Shown: positions 16,942-26,520, counted from the first letter of the stretch. The stretch: 64,000 nt of DNA from Embleya scabrispora (GCF_002024165.1 NZ_MWQN01000003.1:62001-126000), one strand, 5' to 3'. Notes: generated from the sequence alone by a model not told the origin. Numbers and translations: made by a program.

Positions 16942-17868
16942 TCATGCCCCGACGGCCGTGCGGCTGCGGGGGTCCAGTTGGTCACGAAGGGCGTCGCCGA
17001 GCAGGTTGAACGCGAGCACGAGCGCTACGAACGCCAGCGCGGGATACGCCGCGAGCCATGGCTCGGTGAGCATGTACTGCTGCGCGGTCGAGAGCATGCT
17101 GCCGAAGTCGGCGTCCGGGGGCGCGACGCCGAAGCCCAGGAAACTGAGTGCCGCGTAGGCGCCTTCGGCGGTGGACAGGTTGATCGCGGTCATGATGATC
17201 AACGGCGAGCTGATGTTCGGCAGGACGTGGCGGTACATGATCCACCACCGGCCGCGACCGCACAGCCGGGCCGCGTCGATGTAGCTGCGTCCGGAGACTT
17301 CGATGGTCGCTCCCCGGGCGATCCGGGCGAAGCGGGGAATGATGACCAGCCCGATGGCGAGTGCCGCGTTGAGGAGGCCGCTGCCCGCGATCGCCAGTAC
17401 GAGGATGGCGAGGAGGTATTCCGGGATCGCGAACAGCAGATCGATGATGCGCGAGAGCACCCCGTCGGTGATCCCGCGCAGGAAGCCCGCGGCGGTCCCG
17501 ATCACGGTTCCCACCACGATCGCGAACCCGACCGCTGTGAGGGCGGCTTGGATGGCGGGGCGGGCGGCGGTGATCACCCGGGAGAACTGGTCGCGGCCCA
17601 GCGCGTCGGTGCCGAACAGGTGGCTGCCGGAGGGTCCCTGGAGTCGTGGTCCGACGTTGAGCTCGTTCGGTGAGTAGGGGGTGATCGCCGATCCGAGGAT
17701 CGCCGCGAGTACGTAGAGCACGAGTACGACGAGGGCCGTGTTGGCGAAGACGCCGCGGATCGGCCGGCGGCGACCCGCCGCGCTGCTTCCCTTGGTGCCG
17801 GGAGGCGGGTCGGACGCTGCGGTGGACGCCGTGTCGGAGGGTACGGCGGAGGCCGGAATCGAAGTCAT
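16942..17868 (-). CDS. ABC transporter permease, DppC/OppC type
   Basis: A 308-residue inner-membrane permease of a peptide/nickel-type importer. After a polar N-terminus (about 1-35) it has six predicted membrane segments, the PYSPNELNVGPRLQGPS-type periplasmic stretch, and the HLFGTDALGRDQFSRV signature typical of DppC subunits. The EAA-like coupling loop near AARLCGRGRWWIMYRHVLP contacts the ATPases. AGGA lies 8 bases before the ATG. It follows the DppB-type permease by 9 bases. Confidence 0.92.
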   Translation of the reverse strand: MTSIPASAVPSDTASTAASDPPPGTKGSSAAGRRRPIRGVFANTALVVLVLYVLAAILGSAITPYSPNELNVGPRLQGPSGSHLFGTDALGRDQFSRVITAARPAIQAALTAVGFAIVVGTVIGTAAGFLRGITDGVLSRIIDLLFAIPEYLLAILVLAIAGSGLLNAALAIGLVIIPRFARIARGATIEVSGRSYIDAARLCGRGRWWIMYRHVLPNISSPLIIMTAINLSTAEGAYAALSFLGFGVAPPDADFGSMLSTAQQYMLTEPWLAAYPALAFVALVLAFNLLGDALRDQLDPRSRTAVGA

Positions 17869-17877
17869 GGCGAAGTC

Positions 17878-18825
17878 CTAGGTGCGCGCGATACGACGGT
17901 CGATGAGCGGGAGCACGAGGTCGACGACGAGGTTGCCCAGGATGAACGCCGCGGCGAGCACCAGCGCTTGACCTGTCACCTGGGTGAAGTCGCGCAGCTT
18001 GATGGAGTCGAGAATGCCGCGGCCGAGGCCCGGCAGGCTGAAGATCTGTTCGACGATGAAGAGCCCGCCGACCAGGAGTCCGAAGATCATGCCGATCAAC
18101 GTGAGTACGGGGGGCAGTGCCGCGCGGAGGCCGTACAGATAGGTGACGCGCCATTCGGCGATGCCGTTGCTGCGCGCGGTCGAGGTGTACGGCGCGGACA
18201 GCACTTCGAGCATGGAGGATCGGGTCATCTGCATGATCAGTGGCGCGGTGGGGACGCCCACGGCCAATGCCGGCAGCAGCATGGTTTGCAGGTTCGCGAT
18301 CAGGCCGTCGCTGATGGGGATGTAGCTCGGTGAGTACAGATTCGTGAAGTAGTGCGTGGCGATGTAGAGCGCGAACGCACCGGATACGAAGGCGGGAAAG
18401 GCGAACGCGATCAGCAGTGGCAGCCGTACGAGCCATACCCGGGCGCTGCGTGCGCGGGTGGCGACGTACACGCCGGCGGGAATGCCGACGGCGATGGCGA
18501 TCAGCAGGCCCATGAGCGCCAGTTCGAACGAGACGGGGGCCTGCTGAAGGATCACGTCGCGGTTGGCCTGGCCGGAGTAGGGCGAGGTGCCGAAGTCGCC
18601 GCGGATGGCGTCGCCCAGCCAGCTCAGGTACTGCTCGAAGACCGGTCGGTCGAGGTGGAGCGAATGTCTGATGTTCTCGAGCGTCTCCGGCCCCGCCTTC
18701 GGGCCCGCGATCAGCAGTGCCGGATCCCCGGGGGTGAGGGCGCGGCCGGCCATGAACACCAGTGCGGAGAGCACCAGGAGGACGGCCAGCGCGCCGGTCA
18801 GCTTGCGTATCGTGTAGATGATCAT
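17878..18825 (-). CDS. ABC transporter permease, DppB/OppB type
   Basis: A 315-residue permease beginning MIIYTIRKLTGALAVLLVLS, the usual DppB start with one N-terminal membrane helix. Then comes the GDPALLIAG periplasmic segment and a five-helix permease core with the coupling loop at YTSTARSNGIAEWRVTYLYG. The start at 18825 overlaps the ATPase stop (ATGA), which fixes it; a much longer open frame upstream is a shadow of the ATPase gene. It forms a heterodimer with the DppC-type protein encoded downstream. Confidence 0.92.
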   Translation of the reverse strand: MIIYTIRKLTGALAVLLVLSALVFMAGRALTPGDPALLIAGPKAGPETLENIRHSLHLDRPVFEQYLSWLGDAIRGDFGTSPYSGQANRDVILQQAPVSFELALMGLLIAIAVGIPAGVYVATRARSARVWLVRLPLLIAFAFPAFVSGAFALYIATHYFTNLYSPSYIPISDGLIANLQTMLLPALAVGVPTAPLIMQMTRSSMLEVLSAPYTSTARSNGIAEWRVTYLYGLRAALPPVLTLIGMIFGLLVGGLFIVEQIFSLPGLGRGILDSIKLRDFTQVTGQALVLAAAFILGNLVVDLVLPLIDRRIART

Positions 18826-19841
18826 CGGACCGCCTCGCTCGAGGTCGACGAGACCGTGGTGAGCACCCCGGGCTTGATGCAGCGGACGAAGTGGTCGGGG
18901 CGTTCCTCCACCAGGGCGGGCAACGCCTCCCGGCACCGGGCCTCGACCGCGGGACACCGGGCGGCGAACCGGCAACCCGTGGGCGGATCGACGGCGCTGG
19001 GAGGTTCGCCTTCGAGGACGATGCGCCGCACGCCGGCCTCGGCGTCGCCGGGGAGGCGGGGTTCGGTGGAGCGCAGAGCCACCGAATACGGGTGCAGCAA
19101 CCCGGTGTCGAAGTCGGTGGCCGGGGCGATCTCGACCAGTTGTCCGAGGTACATCACCGCGACCCGGTCGCTGAACCTGCGGACGGCCCGCAGGTCGTGG
19201 GAGATGAACACGTAGGCGACGCCGGTGCGTTCCTGGAGCCGCTCCAGCAGTTCCAACACCTGGGTCTGCAAGGACGCGTCCAGCGCGGTGACGGCTTCGT
19301 CGAGCAGGATCAGCTCCGGTTTGGCGACCACCGCGCGTGCCACGCATACCCGCTGTTGTTGTCCACCGGACAACTCGTGGGGATAGCGGTCGGCATACTC
19401 CTCGGTGAGACCGACTTCCTCGAGGGCCTCGAGAAGGCGCCGGTCTCGTGTGGCCCGGTCGACGCCGGGAAGGGCTTCGGCGATGCTCTGGCGCACGGTC
19501 ATGCGCGGGTCCAGTGCACTGGCCGGATCCTGGAACACCGCCTGGACCACGCCGCGGGCGTCCGGGGTGCCGGCGACGGCGGCGGCGCCTCCGACGTGGA
19601 CGGTACCGACGTCGGGTCGTTCCAGTCCCAGGATCACCCGCCCCAGGGTCGATTTTCCGCACCCGGACTCCCCGACGATTCCCAGGGTTCGGCCGGCGTC
19701 CAGGCTCAGGCTCACGGAGTCCACGGCGTGGATGTGGCGAGGGGGGCCACCGAGCCTGGCCCGGCGAGCCTTGAAGTACTTGCGCACGTCTTCGACCCGT
19801 AGCACGCGGCGGGGGGCGCCCGCCGCCGTCGGTCTGGTCAT
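18822..19841 (-). CDS. ABC transporter ATP-binding protein, DppF/OppF type
   Basis: A 339-residue nucleotide-binding subunit. Walker A GESGCGKST lies near 60, Q-loop QAVFQDPASALDPR, signature LSGGQQQRV, Walker B LILLDEAVTALD, and the switch histidine in ISHDL. Note DEAV rather than DEPT after Walker B. The C-terminal oligopeptide-transporter domain includes GCRFAARCPAVEARC, the cysteine-rich segment typical of OppD/OppF proteins and able to hold an Fe-S cluster in some members. It is coupled by 4-base overlaps to both neighbours. Confidence 0.93.
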   Translation of the reverse strand: MTRPTAAGAPRRVLRVEDVRKYFKARRARLGGPPRHIHAVDSVSLSLDAGRTLGIVGESGCGKSTLGRVILGLERPDVGTVHVGGAAAVAGTPDARGVVQAVFQDPASALDPRMTVRQSIAEALPGVDRATRDRRLLEALEEVGLTEEYADRYPHELSGGQQQRVCVARAVVAKPELILLDEAVTALDASLQTQVLELLERLQERTGVAYVFISHDLRAVRRFSDRVAVMYLGQLVEIAPATDFDTGLLHPYSVALRSTEPRLPGDAEAGVRRIVLEGEPPSAVDPPTGCRFAARCPAVEARCREALPALVEERPDHFVRCIKPGVLTTVSSTSSEAVR

Positions 19842-20692
19842 GCGGTCTCCCGTGGGTGAGCGCGGTGAGCCTTCGGCTCGCCGCGGACGGCTGCGAGCAG
19901 CGACGCCGTGTATTCGTGGCGGGGGTTGGTCAGGACGTCGGCCACCGGGCCCTGTTCGACGATCCGGCCCCGGTACATCACCATCACCTGCGTGCACAGC
20001 TCACTGACGATGCCCATGTCGTGAGTGATCAGCAGCAGTGACATCCGCGCGGTCGTGACGCGCTCTCGCAACAACTCGACGATCTGGGCCTGCACCGTGG
20101 TGTCGAGCGCGGTCGTCGGCTCGTCGGCTATCAGCAACTGCGGCCGATTGATCAGCGCCATCGCGATCATCACGCGCTGACGCATCCCGCCGGAGAGTTC
20201 GTGGGGGAAGCTTCGACGCTTCACCGCGACGTCGGGCAGTCCGACCTTGCCGAGGATCTCCTCGGCGATGGCGATCGCCTCGGCCTTGGACACCTTGCGG
20301 TGGGCGCGGACGATGTCGGTCAACTGCCTGCCGATGGTGAACACCGGGTTGAGGCTCGCCAGGGGATTCTGCGGTACTCGTGCGATGCGCGTCGAGCGGA
20401 TCCTGCGCAGCTCGGCCGCGTCGAGGGAGAGGATGTCACTCCCGCCGAGCGAGATCGAACCGGACGAGACACGCGCGTTGTCGGGCAGCGTTCGCAACAC
20501 CGCCGCTGCCAGGGTCGACTTGCCCGATCCGGATTCGCCGACCAGGCCGAGGCGTTCGCCGGGGGCCAACGCGAAGTCGGCCCCGGCAACGGCGACGGTG
20601 TCCCGGCCGCCGCGCCGATAGCTGATGGTGAGGTTACGCACGGACAGGGTCGCCGCGGTGGGCGTGCCTGGTTGGGTCTGCACGATGGTCAT
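19838..20692 (-). CDS. ABC transporter ATP-binding protein, DppD/OppD type
   Basis: A 284-residue nucleotide-binding subunit with Walker A GESGSGKST, Q-loop RVPQNPLASLNP, signature LSGGMRQRV, Walker B LLIADEPTTALD and switch LITHD. It lacks the cysteine-rich C-terminal segment found in its partner, so the C-terminal domain is short. It starts 4 bases after the binding-protein stop and overlaps the next ATPase gene by 4 bases. Confidence 0.93.
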   Translation of the reverse strand: MTIVQTQPGTPTAATLSVRNLTISYRRGGRDTVAVAGADFALAPGERLGLVGESGSGKSTLAAAVLRTLPDNARVSSGSISLGGSDILSLDAAELRRIRSTRIARVPQNPLASLNPVFTIGRQLTDIVRAHRKVSKAEAIAIAEEILGKVGLPDVAVKRRSFPHELSGGMRQRVMIAMALINRPQLLIADEPTTALDTTVQAQIVELLRERVTTARMSLLLITHDMGIVSELCTQVMVMYRGRIVEQGPVADVLTNPRHEYTASLLAAVRGEPKAHRAHPRETA

Positions 20693-20696
20693 CGCG

Positions 20697-22220
20697 CTAC
20701 TCCTTCGTCACGTCGGCCAGGAAGGCGCGGCTCTGACTCGGTGGCACCGCCACGTGGGCGAGGGTGTCGCGGTAGCCGGCGAACATGTCGAGGGCCAGCA
20801 GGGTGACGGTCGGGTAGACGAGCGTCGCCTCGTGCTCGGCGATCTTCACCAGGTTCCGTTGGAACACGGGCTGCTCCACGGCGCCCCGGGCGTCGTCGAT
20901 CAGTTGTTGCAGCGAGGGCGGGGTCGGTCCCTGTCGGCCCTCGGCGGGAAGGACGTACTGAAGCGAATTCGGGTAGTACGACTGGGCGTTCCACGACAGG
21001 TCGTAGTCCGGTTTGGTCAGTTTGGCGCCCCAGGCGGCCGGTTCCAGGGGCAGTAGCTTGACCTTGATCCCGACGCGGGCGAGCTGATCCTGCATCAGGG
21101 TCATCATGTTGTCGGTGCCCGGGTCATAGCCGCTGATGTACATCAGGGTCGTCGCGAAGCCCTGTGGGAAGCCGGCCTGGGTCAGCAGTTCCTTGGCTCG
21201 GGCCGGGTCGGGGCCCGAGTTGGGAAGCTGATCGACCGTCGGCGCCCACGTGGCCGAGGGGAAGTAGCCGCTCGGCCGGGCGCCGCCGCGGTAGGCGCCG
21301 TCGGCCAGTTCCCTGCGGTCGATGGACAGCGCCACCGCCTGCCGCACGAGCGGGTTGTCGAGTGGTTTGCTCAGGTTGTTCACCTGCAGGAAGATCGTCG
21401 AATCGGTCTCGACCCTGTCGAGGATCACGTCGCGGCGGCCCTTGAGCGCACCGGCGCTCGCCGTGTCGGGGAACATCAGATCGATCTTGTCGGCCTGGAG
21501 GTTCGCCACCTGGGTGGCGATGTTGGGGATGTACAGCACCGAGAGTGCGGGCGCTGCCGTCTTGCGGCCCCAGTAGTCCTCGTTGCGCTCGAGTTGCAGA
21601 CGGCTGTTGGCGCGGTATGACGTCTGCTTCCACGGCCCGGTTCCCACCATGGTGACGGCCGAGTTGGTCGTCGTCGCGGCACGCCGACTCATGATCGCGC
21701 ACCCCCAGACCAGGGGATTGGCCATGTTGTTGATAAAGCCGGCGTCGGGCTTTCCCAGGGTGAATTCGACCGTTGCGTCGTCGATTTCCCTGACGCTTTT
21801 CAACGTCGGGAAAACTTCGTCGGCGATACCGGTCGGGCTTTTGCGCAGCCGGTCGAAGGAATAGACGACATCATCGGCCGTGAGCGGGTCGCCGTTGCCG
21901 AAGCGAACCCCTGGGCGCAGCGTGAACGTGTAGGTCAGGCCGTCCGGGGATCCGCGGTATCCGGTGGCGAGGGCGGGTTCGACCCGACCGTCGGCGGTCG
22001 TGGTGTACAGGCACTCGTACGAGAGTTGCCAGGCGAAACGGTCGGCGTACAGGCCGGAACCCTGCGGGTCCAAAGTGCTGGGCGCGGTGGTCTCGCCCAC
22101 CACCAGGCCGTCGGCTCGCGCACTGTCGGCCACCGGAGCGGAGCAGGCCGAGAAGGAGAGGGCGGTTGCGACGAAGCACACGAAACTCGTCACGAAGCCG
22201 CGTCGGCGCACTGGGGGCAT
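20697..22220 (-). CDS. Extracellular solute-binding lipoprotein, family 5 (peptide importer)
   Basis: A 507-residue binding protein. The signal peptide has a basic start and a hydrophobic core, with lipobox LSFSAC placing the lipidated cysteine near residue 26. The mature part has the SBP_bac_5 landmarks: GETTAPSTLDPQG, the YEGLY-like ECLYTT, LRPGVRFGNGDPLTADDVVYS and FDRLRKSPTG. This is the first gene of a five-gene importer operon, downstream of a perfect palindrome at 22273-22301. The ligand is probably an oligopeptide or peptide-like molecule. Since the next operon makes a cyclic dipeptide, uptake of a related molecule is conceivable but unsupported. Confidence 0.93.
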   Translation of the reverse strand: MPPVRRRGFVTSFVCFVATALSFSACSAPVADSARADGLVVGETTAPSTLDPQGSGLYADRFAWQLSYECLYTTTADGRVEPALATGYRGSPDGLTYTFTLRPGVRFGNGDPLTADDVVYSFDRLRKSPTGIADEVFPTLKSVREIDDATVEFTLGKPDAGFINNMANPLVWGCAIMSRRAATTTNSAVTMVGTGPWKQTSYRANSRLQLERNEDYWGRKTAAPALSVLYIPNIATQVANLQADKIDLMFPDTASAGALKGRRDVILDRVETDSTIFLQVNNLSKPLDNPLVRQAVALSIDRRELADGAYRGGARPSGYFPSATWAPTVDQLPNSGPDPARAKELLTQAGFPQGFATTLMYISGYDPGTDNMMTLMQDQLARVGIKVKLLPLEPAAWGAKLTKPDYDLSWNAQSYYPNSLQYVLPAEGRQGPTPPSLQQLIDDARGAVEQPVFQRNLVKIAEHEATLVYPTVTLLALDMFAGYRDTLAHVAVPPSQSRAFLADVTKE

Positions 22221-22272
22221 TCGATCCTCACTTCACCGGCGCCGGGGGGCGCGGTTCGATCGGGAGGGTATT

Positions 22273-22301
22273 CTGCAATGCAAAACGGGCCTTTGCATTG
22301 C
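22273..22301. promoter_or_regulatory. Perfect palindrome, likely operator of the importer operon
   Basis: TGCAATGCAAA at 22273-22283 and its exact complement TTTGCATTGCA at 22291-22301, separated by 7 GC-rich bases, lie 53 bases upstream of the binding-protein gene. The AT-rich arms with TTGCA half-sites look like a binding site for a dimeric repressor (GntR, LacI or TetR type). The divergent TetR gene nearby is one candidate binder. Confidence 0.6.
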
Positions 22302-22852
22302 ATCGGTGTGACTATATTCCGAAGCGCGAATTGCGCAATAGCGACGAGCGAAAGGAGATGCGATTCGGAAGACGATCGGCCTCTCCCGGGGCGGCGGCGA
22401 TCCACTCGGCGCTCTGCCCGGCACCCGACCCGGCCCTGCACGGCGGGTGGTTGCGGCCCGCGGCCCCGAACAGCCACGTGTGGCGGACATCTTGATCCGC
22501 ATCGGGCGCGTTGTCCAGACGGGCCCACCCATCGGACACGACGGTGGCTCGTTCGCGCGTGCCGGCGACGGCACCGGGGCGGAGCCCGACCGCTGCTTGT
22601 CCGCGGCCGACGCGCCGAGGCCCGCCGACCTCCGCCGCGGCCGGCGCGGTCAGCGCGTCGGGGCCTGCGGAACGTATGACGCAGGAACGTGCCCGAGCGG
22701 TGGCGCCGTTGGTGGAAGCGGCCGCCGGGGAAGTCTCGCGGCGATGGGGAGGACGGCGATGAGCGCGGACGCCTCGGGGTAGCGGACCGACCCCGCCGCC
22801 GACGTCGGAGGCGGGGTCGGCAGGCTGCCGAAGCGGAAGGGCGCCGCTGCGA
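22302..22852. other. Intergenic, no supported gene
   Basis: Between the importer palindrome and the TetR gene there are open frames but none with a convincing SD site plus protein-like sequence. A plus-strand ATG at 22358 touches an AAAGGAG with no spacing, so I do not call it. Confidence 0.4.
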
Positions 22853-23599
22853 TCACCGGTCCGCGATCCGGTCGCTGCTCGTTGTGGTGTCTCGCGCACC
22901 CAGGGTCGGCAGCCGTGCGGCGGCGCTGACCAGGAACAGGTCGAGCGTGAGCGGATAGGCGCTGCCCTCCAGGCATGCCACCAGCGGCCCGGCGACGGCC
23001 GCGATGTGCGGATGTGTGTCCGCGGTCAGTCGCCCGTACGTGTCCCGCCACATCTCACGGTCCGCACGGTGCGCGGCCGGCGGCAGGGCGAGCGTCGCGC
23101 TGTCCAACGCCGCGAACGCCAGGCTCAGATCGACCAGAGCGCGGTACATCCGCACGGCCTCCGCGGGCGGGAAGCCCGCCGTGCGGAGCACGCCCAGGAA
23201 CGCCTCGATCGTCGCCGCCTCGTTGGGGCGCCCGGTGATCCGACTCGCCGCCAGAACCGCGGCCTGCGGGTGGGCGAGATAGGCCGAGTGCAGGCGCAGC
23301 CCCAGGTCACGCAGGTCGGCCTGCCACGCGCCGGTCGCCCGCCACCCCTGGATCGCCTGCCCGATCAGCTCGTCCGCGATGGCCAGGATCAGGTCGTCCG
23401 TACCCCGGAAGTACCGGTACAGCGTGCTGGGGTCGGCGCCCAGCGCCGCGCCCAGACGGCGCACGGTGAGCCCCGTATCGCCGTGGTGTCCGAGCAGGCG
23501 CAGCGCGGTCTCCACGATGAGCCGCTCCGAGAGCACCACACCCTGCTTGGTCGAGCGCCGTCGCCGTCGCGCGGCTTCCGGCACCACCGGCTTGGCCAT
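22853..23599 (-). CDS. TetR-family transcriptional regulator
   Basis: A 248-residue repressor-type regulator. The N-terminal helix-turn-helix spans about 20-65 (VETALRLLGHHGDTGLTVRR then LGADPSTLYRYFRGTDDLI). The C-terminal ligand domain has the look of the TetR_C group with an FPPAEAVRMYRALVDLSLAF helix. The ATG at 23599 (MAKPVVPEAARR) is preferred over an upstream in-frame start at 23650. It is divergent from the amidohydrolase at 24012 and probably controls it; it may also act on the importer operon on its other side. Ligand unknown. Confidence 0.88.
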   Translation of the reverse strand: MAKPVVPEAARRRRRSTKQGVVLSERLIVETALRLLGHHGDTGLTVRRLGAALGADPSTLYRYFRGTDDLILAIADELIGQAIQGWRATGAWQADLRDLGLRLHSAYLAHPQAAVLAASRITGRPNEAATIEAFLGVLRTAGFPPAEAVRMYRALVDLSLAFAALDSATLALPPAAHRADREMWRDTYGRLTADTHPHIAAVAGPLVACLEGSAYPLTLDLFLVSAAARLPTLGARDTTTSSDRIADR

Positions 23600-24011
23600 G
23601 TCCGCCCACCTCGTCCCGAATCGGGCGGGTCTCCTCGCCCTGGACCGCACCTTATGCCAACACCATTGACCTTAGAGGTGAAGCCGCGTTTGTATCTGCT
23701 TCCCGACCCGGACGCCCCTGCGCCGCAGTGGACGAATGGATGCGGGTCTCGCTTGTCGGAGGGCGGTGCCATCACCCCGATCGCCGCCCGCCGTTCGTTG
23801 CCCGACCGCACGGTGGTCGCCGACCACGACCTTGTCCGCGCTCGATCCAAGACCCGGCTTCGGTTCGACGAAGGGCTCCTTCCGCAGGAGCCGCCCTGCC
23901 TTCGCCACCCGGCCGCGGCCAACTCCACGCACTCGCCTCCTGCCCCCGCGACCCTCGTCGGTCCGCCGCCCACCCGCTACAGCCCTTCACACGGAAGCAG
24001 GAACAATCCCC
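23600..24011. other. Divergent intergenic region, TetR / amidohydrolase
   Basis: About 410 bases between divergent genes, where the promoters and a TetR operator should lie. I see no long palindrome. A short relatively AT-rich stretch near 23650-23700 could carry promoter elements. Confidence 0.4.
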
Positions 24012-25760
24012 ATGACCGAGACCCGACCCCGGCCGCGACCCTCCGCCGCCCGCGCCGCCGGCACGGCGGACCGGGCCGATCTGGTCCTCACCGGTGGCCC
24101 GGTCTTCACCGGCGACGCCGCCCGCTCGTGGACCGACGCCGTGGCCGTGCGCGAGGGAAGGATCGTCGCGGTCGGCGCCCGAGCGGCGCGCGCCCTCACC
24201 GACCGGCATACCGAGGTGATCGACCTCGCGGGTCGCCTGCTGACCCCCGGCTTCGTCGACGCGCACGCACATCCCGTATTCGGCGGCCTCGAACATGCCC
24301 GGTGCGATCTGCTCGCCGCCGTCGACCGCACGGAATCAGCCCGCCTGGTGGCCGAGTACGCCGAACGTTGGCCCGAACGCCCGTGGATCGTGGGCGGCGG
24401 CTGGTCGACGGAGCACCTTCCCTCCGGAACACCCCATCGAGCGATCCTCGACGGGGTGGTCCCCGACCGCCCCGTGTTTCTCGTCGCCCGCGACCGCCAC
24501 GGCGCATGGGTCAACAGCCGCGCCCTGGAATTCGCCGGCATCGACCGCCACACCCGCGACCCCGTCGACGGCCGCATCGACCGCGACCACACGGGCGAAC
24601 CCACGGGGATCCTGCACGAAGGCGCCGCCGGCCTCGTCGCACGGCACCTGCCCCCGGTCACCGAACGCGAATACGAAGCGGCCCTTCTCGAAGGTCAGCG
24701 CCACCTCCACTCCGTGGGCGTCACGAGTTGGCAGGACGCACTGATCGGCGAATACCTCGGCTATCCCGACCCGTTCGCCACGTACCTGAGTCTGGCCCGC
24801 TCCGGTCGATTGACCGGCCGGGTCACCGGCGCCCTGTGGTGGGATCGCGAACGCGGCGTGGAACAGCTGCCCGAACTCGTCGAGCGGCGCGACGTCGGCC
24901 GAGTGGGTCGCTTCCGCGCCACGTCGGTCAAGGTCATGCAGGACGGCGTGTGCGAGAACTTCACCGCCGCGCTCCTCGCCCCCTATCTGCGACCTCCGGG
25001 ACAGACCCACGGCCACGCCGCGGGAACCGGGCACAGCTTCCTCACCCCCGACGAACTCGACCGCGCCGTGACCGCGCTGGACGGCGCCGGCTTCCAGGTC
25101 CACTTCCACACCATCGGCGACCGCGCCGTGCGCGAGGCCCTCGACGCGATCGAGGTCGCCGAGATCGCCCGCGCCACAGGCGACTCGCCCTCTTCGCACG
25201 ATCACGGCCACCGCGGCGACAACCGGCACCATCTGGCGCACATCCAACTCGTGCACCCCGACGACGTCCCGCGCTTTCGCCGACTGCGCGCCGCCGCCAA
25301 CATGCAAGCGCTGTGGGCGGTGAGCGACGAGACGATGACGGAACTGACCATCCCCTTCCTCGGCGACGAACGAGCCTCCCGGCAGTACGCGTTCGGGGCC
25401 CTGCGGGCAGCCGGCGCAACCCTGGTCGCGGGCAGCGACTGGCCCGTCTCCAGCGCCGACCCACTCGCCGGAATCCACGTCGCGGTCAACCGCACCATCC
25501 CGGGCACGACCAACGACCGGCCCTTCCTCCCGGATCAACGCCTGCTCCTGGCCGACGCACTATCCGCCTATACGGCCGCCGGAGCCTGGGTCAACCACCT
25601 CGACCAGGTGACCGGCACCATCGCCCCGGGCAAGTACGCCGACCTCGTCGTCCTCGACCGCAACCCCTTCGAGGCCCCCGCCGAGGAGATCGCCGAGGCA
25701 CGGGTCGACCTGACCCTCGTCGAGGGCGCTCGCGTGTACGAACGCGAGGGCGCGCGGTGA
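24012..25760 (+). CDS. Metal-dependent amidohydrolase, YtcJ-like (Amidohydro_3)
   Basis: A 582-residue TIM-barrel hydrolase. An N-terminal composite beta-sandwich holds LVLTGGPVFTGD. The metal motif is VDAHAHP, with further metal/catalytic segments VHFHTIGDRA and HHLAHIQLVHP, and the catalytic aspartate in AGSDWPVSSADP. The end returns to the sandwich (GTIAPGKYADLVVLDRNP). Family members act on exocyclic amides or N-formyl compounds; the substrate is unknown. There is no signal peptide. It is divergent from a TetR gene. A His-rich insert (SSHDHGHRGDNRHH) between barrel elements is unusual and might bind metal. Confidence 0.9.
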   Translation: MTETRPRPRPSAARAAGTADRADLVLTGGPVFTGDAARSWTDAVAVREGRIVAVGARAARALTDRHTEVIDLAGRLLTPGFVDAHAHPVFGGLEHARCDLLAAVDRTESARLVAEYAERWPERPWIVGGGWSTEHLPSGTPHRAILDGVVPDRPVFLVARDRHGAWVNSRALEFAGIDRHTRDPVDGRIDRDHTGEPTGILHEGAAGLVARHLPPVTEREYEAALLEGQRHLHSVGVTSWQDALIGEYLGYPDPFATYLSLARSGRLTGRVTGALWWDRERGVEQLPELVERRDVGRVGRFRATSVKVMQDGVCENFTAALLAPYLRPPGQTHGHAAGTGHSFLTPDELDRAVTALDGAGFQVHFHTIGDRAVREALDAIEVAEIARATGDSPSSHDHGHRGDNRHHLAHIQLVHPDDVPRFRRLRAAANMQALWAVSDETMTELTIPFLGDERASRQYAFGALRAAGATLVAGSDWPVSSADPLAGIHVAVNRTIPGTTNDRPFLPDQRLLLADALSAYTAAGAWVNHLDQVTGTIAPGKYADLVVLDRNPFEAPAEEIAEARVDLTLVEGARVYEREGAR

Positions 25761-25902
25761 CGAGTGGAAAGCCCGTTGCCCGCCGGGCCTCTTCGAAGGC
25801 CCCGTGCGACCGGTGCTACTCCGCGGGCTCGTCGGTCGGATCGGCGTCCACGGCGGCCTGGCTCGAAGGCCTGGCTCGCGGCCGCGGAGCCGTTCGCGAA
25901 TC

Positions 25903-26520
25903 TCACCCAGGCACAGCATGCGTATTTGTGGGGGTGCGCATCGGCCCCCGACCGGCCCGGATGCCGCTGTGGGCCTCGTCGGCTCCCAGTGCGACGGGGC
26001 AGGCGGTCGGTGTGCGTGGTGAACGCGCGCCCGATGTGTGGTCGGTGTCGGATCCGTGTCCGGTTCCGTCGCCGCCCGGGCCGTCGGCCAGGGCGATGGC
26101 GGCGGTGATGCGTTTGCCCGCGTGTTCCCGGTGGACCGCGAAGCTCCGGGCGAGGGTGATGACGATCTCCAGGCCGTGGCGGCCGATCCGGGCGGGGTCG
26201 GGCGGGAGTATCGCCGGCGGAGTGGGGTCGGTGTCCCACACGCTCACCTCGACCGCGTCGCCGTCGGTTGCCAACGTCAGTACCCGGGGACCGGGTGCGT
26301 GCCTGCGAGCGTTGGTCACCAGTTCGCTGACCACGAGTTCCACGACGTCCATCGCCCGCTCGGACACCGGAAGGCCGTGTACGCCCTGCACGTCGGCGAG
26401 GAAGGCACGGGCCAGGTGTCGGGCGGCGGCGATGCCCTCACCGCCCTCGAACATCTCGGACACCGACACCGGGGCCGCCGAAGACGACCGCCGCTCCTCG
26501 TCACCGATCGTGTGTTCCAT
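25903..26520 (-). CDS. RsbW-like ATP-binding protein (anti-sigma/serine kinase family)
   Basis: A 205-residue protein whose middle (about 25-135) is a HATPase_c_2 domain: the N-box is VVELVVSELVTNARRHA and the G1-like region is RIGRHGLEIVITLA, somewhat degenerate. The N-terminus and the last 60 residues are low complexity. Actinomycetes encode many such kinases that bind sigma factors or phosphorylate STAS-domain antagonists. ATG 26520 has a G-rich SD site. It is divergent from the stressosome-like operon, so a role in the same partner-switching circuit is likely. Confidence 0.8.
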   Translation of the reverse strand: MEHTIGDEERRSSSAAPVSVSEMFEGGEGIAAARHLARAFLADVQGVHGLPVSERAMDVVELVVSELVTNARRHAPGPRVLTLATDGDAVEVSVWDTDPTPPAILPPDPARIGRHGLEIVITLARSFAVHREHAGKRITAAIALADGPGGDGTGHGSDTDHTSGARSPRTPTACPVALGADEAHSGIRAGRGPMRTPTNTHAVPG

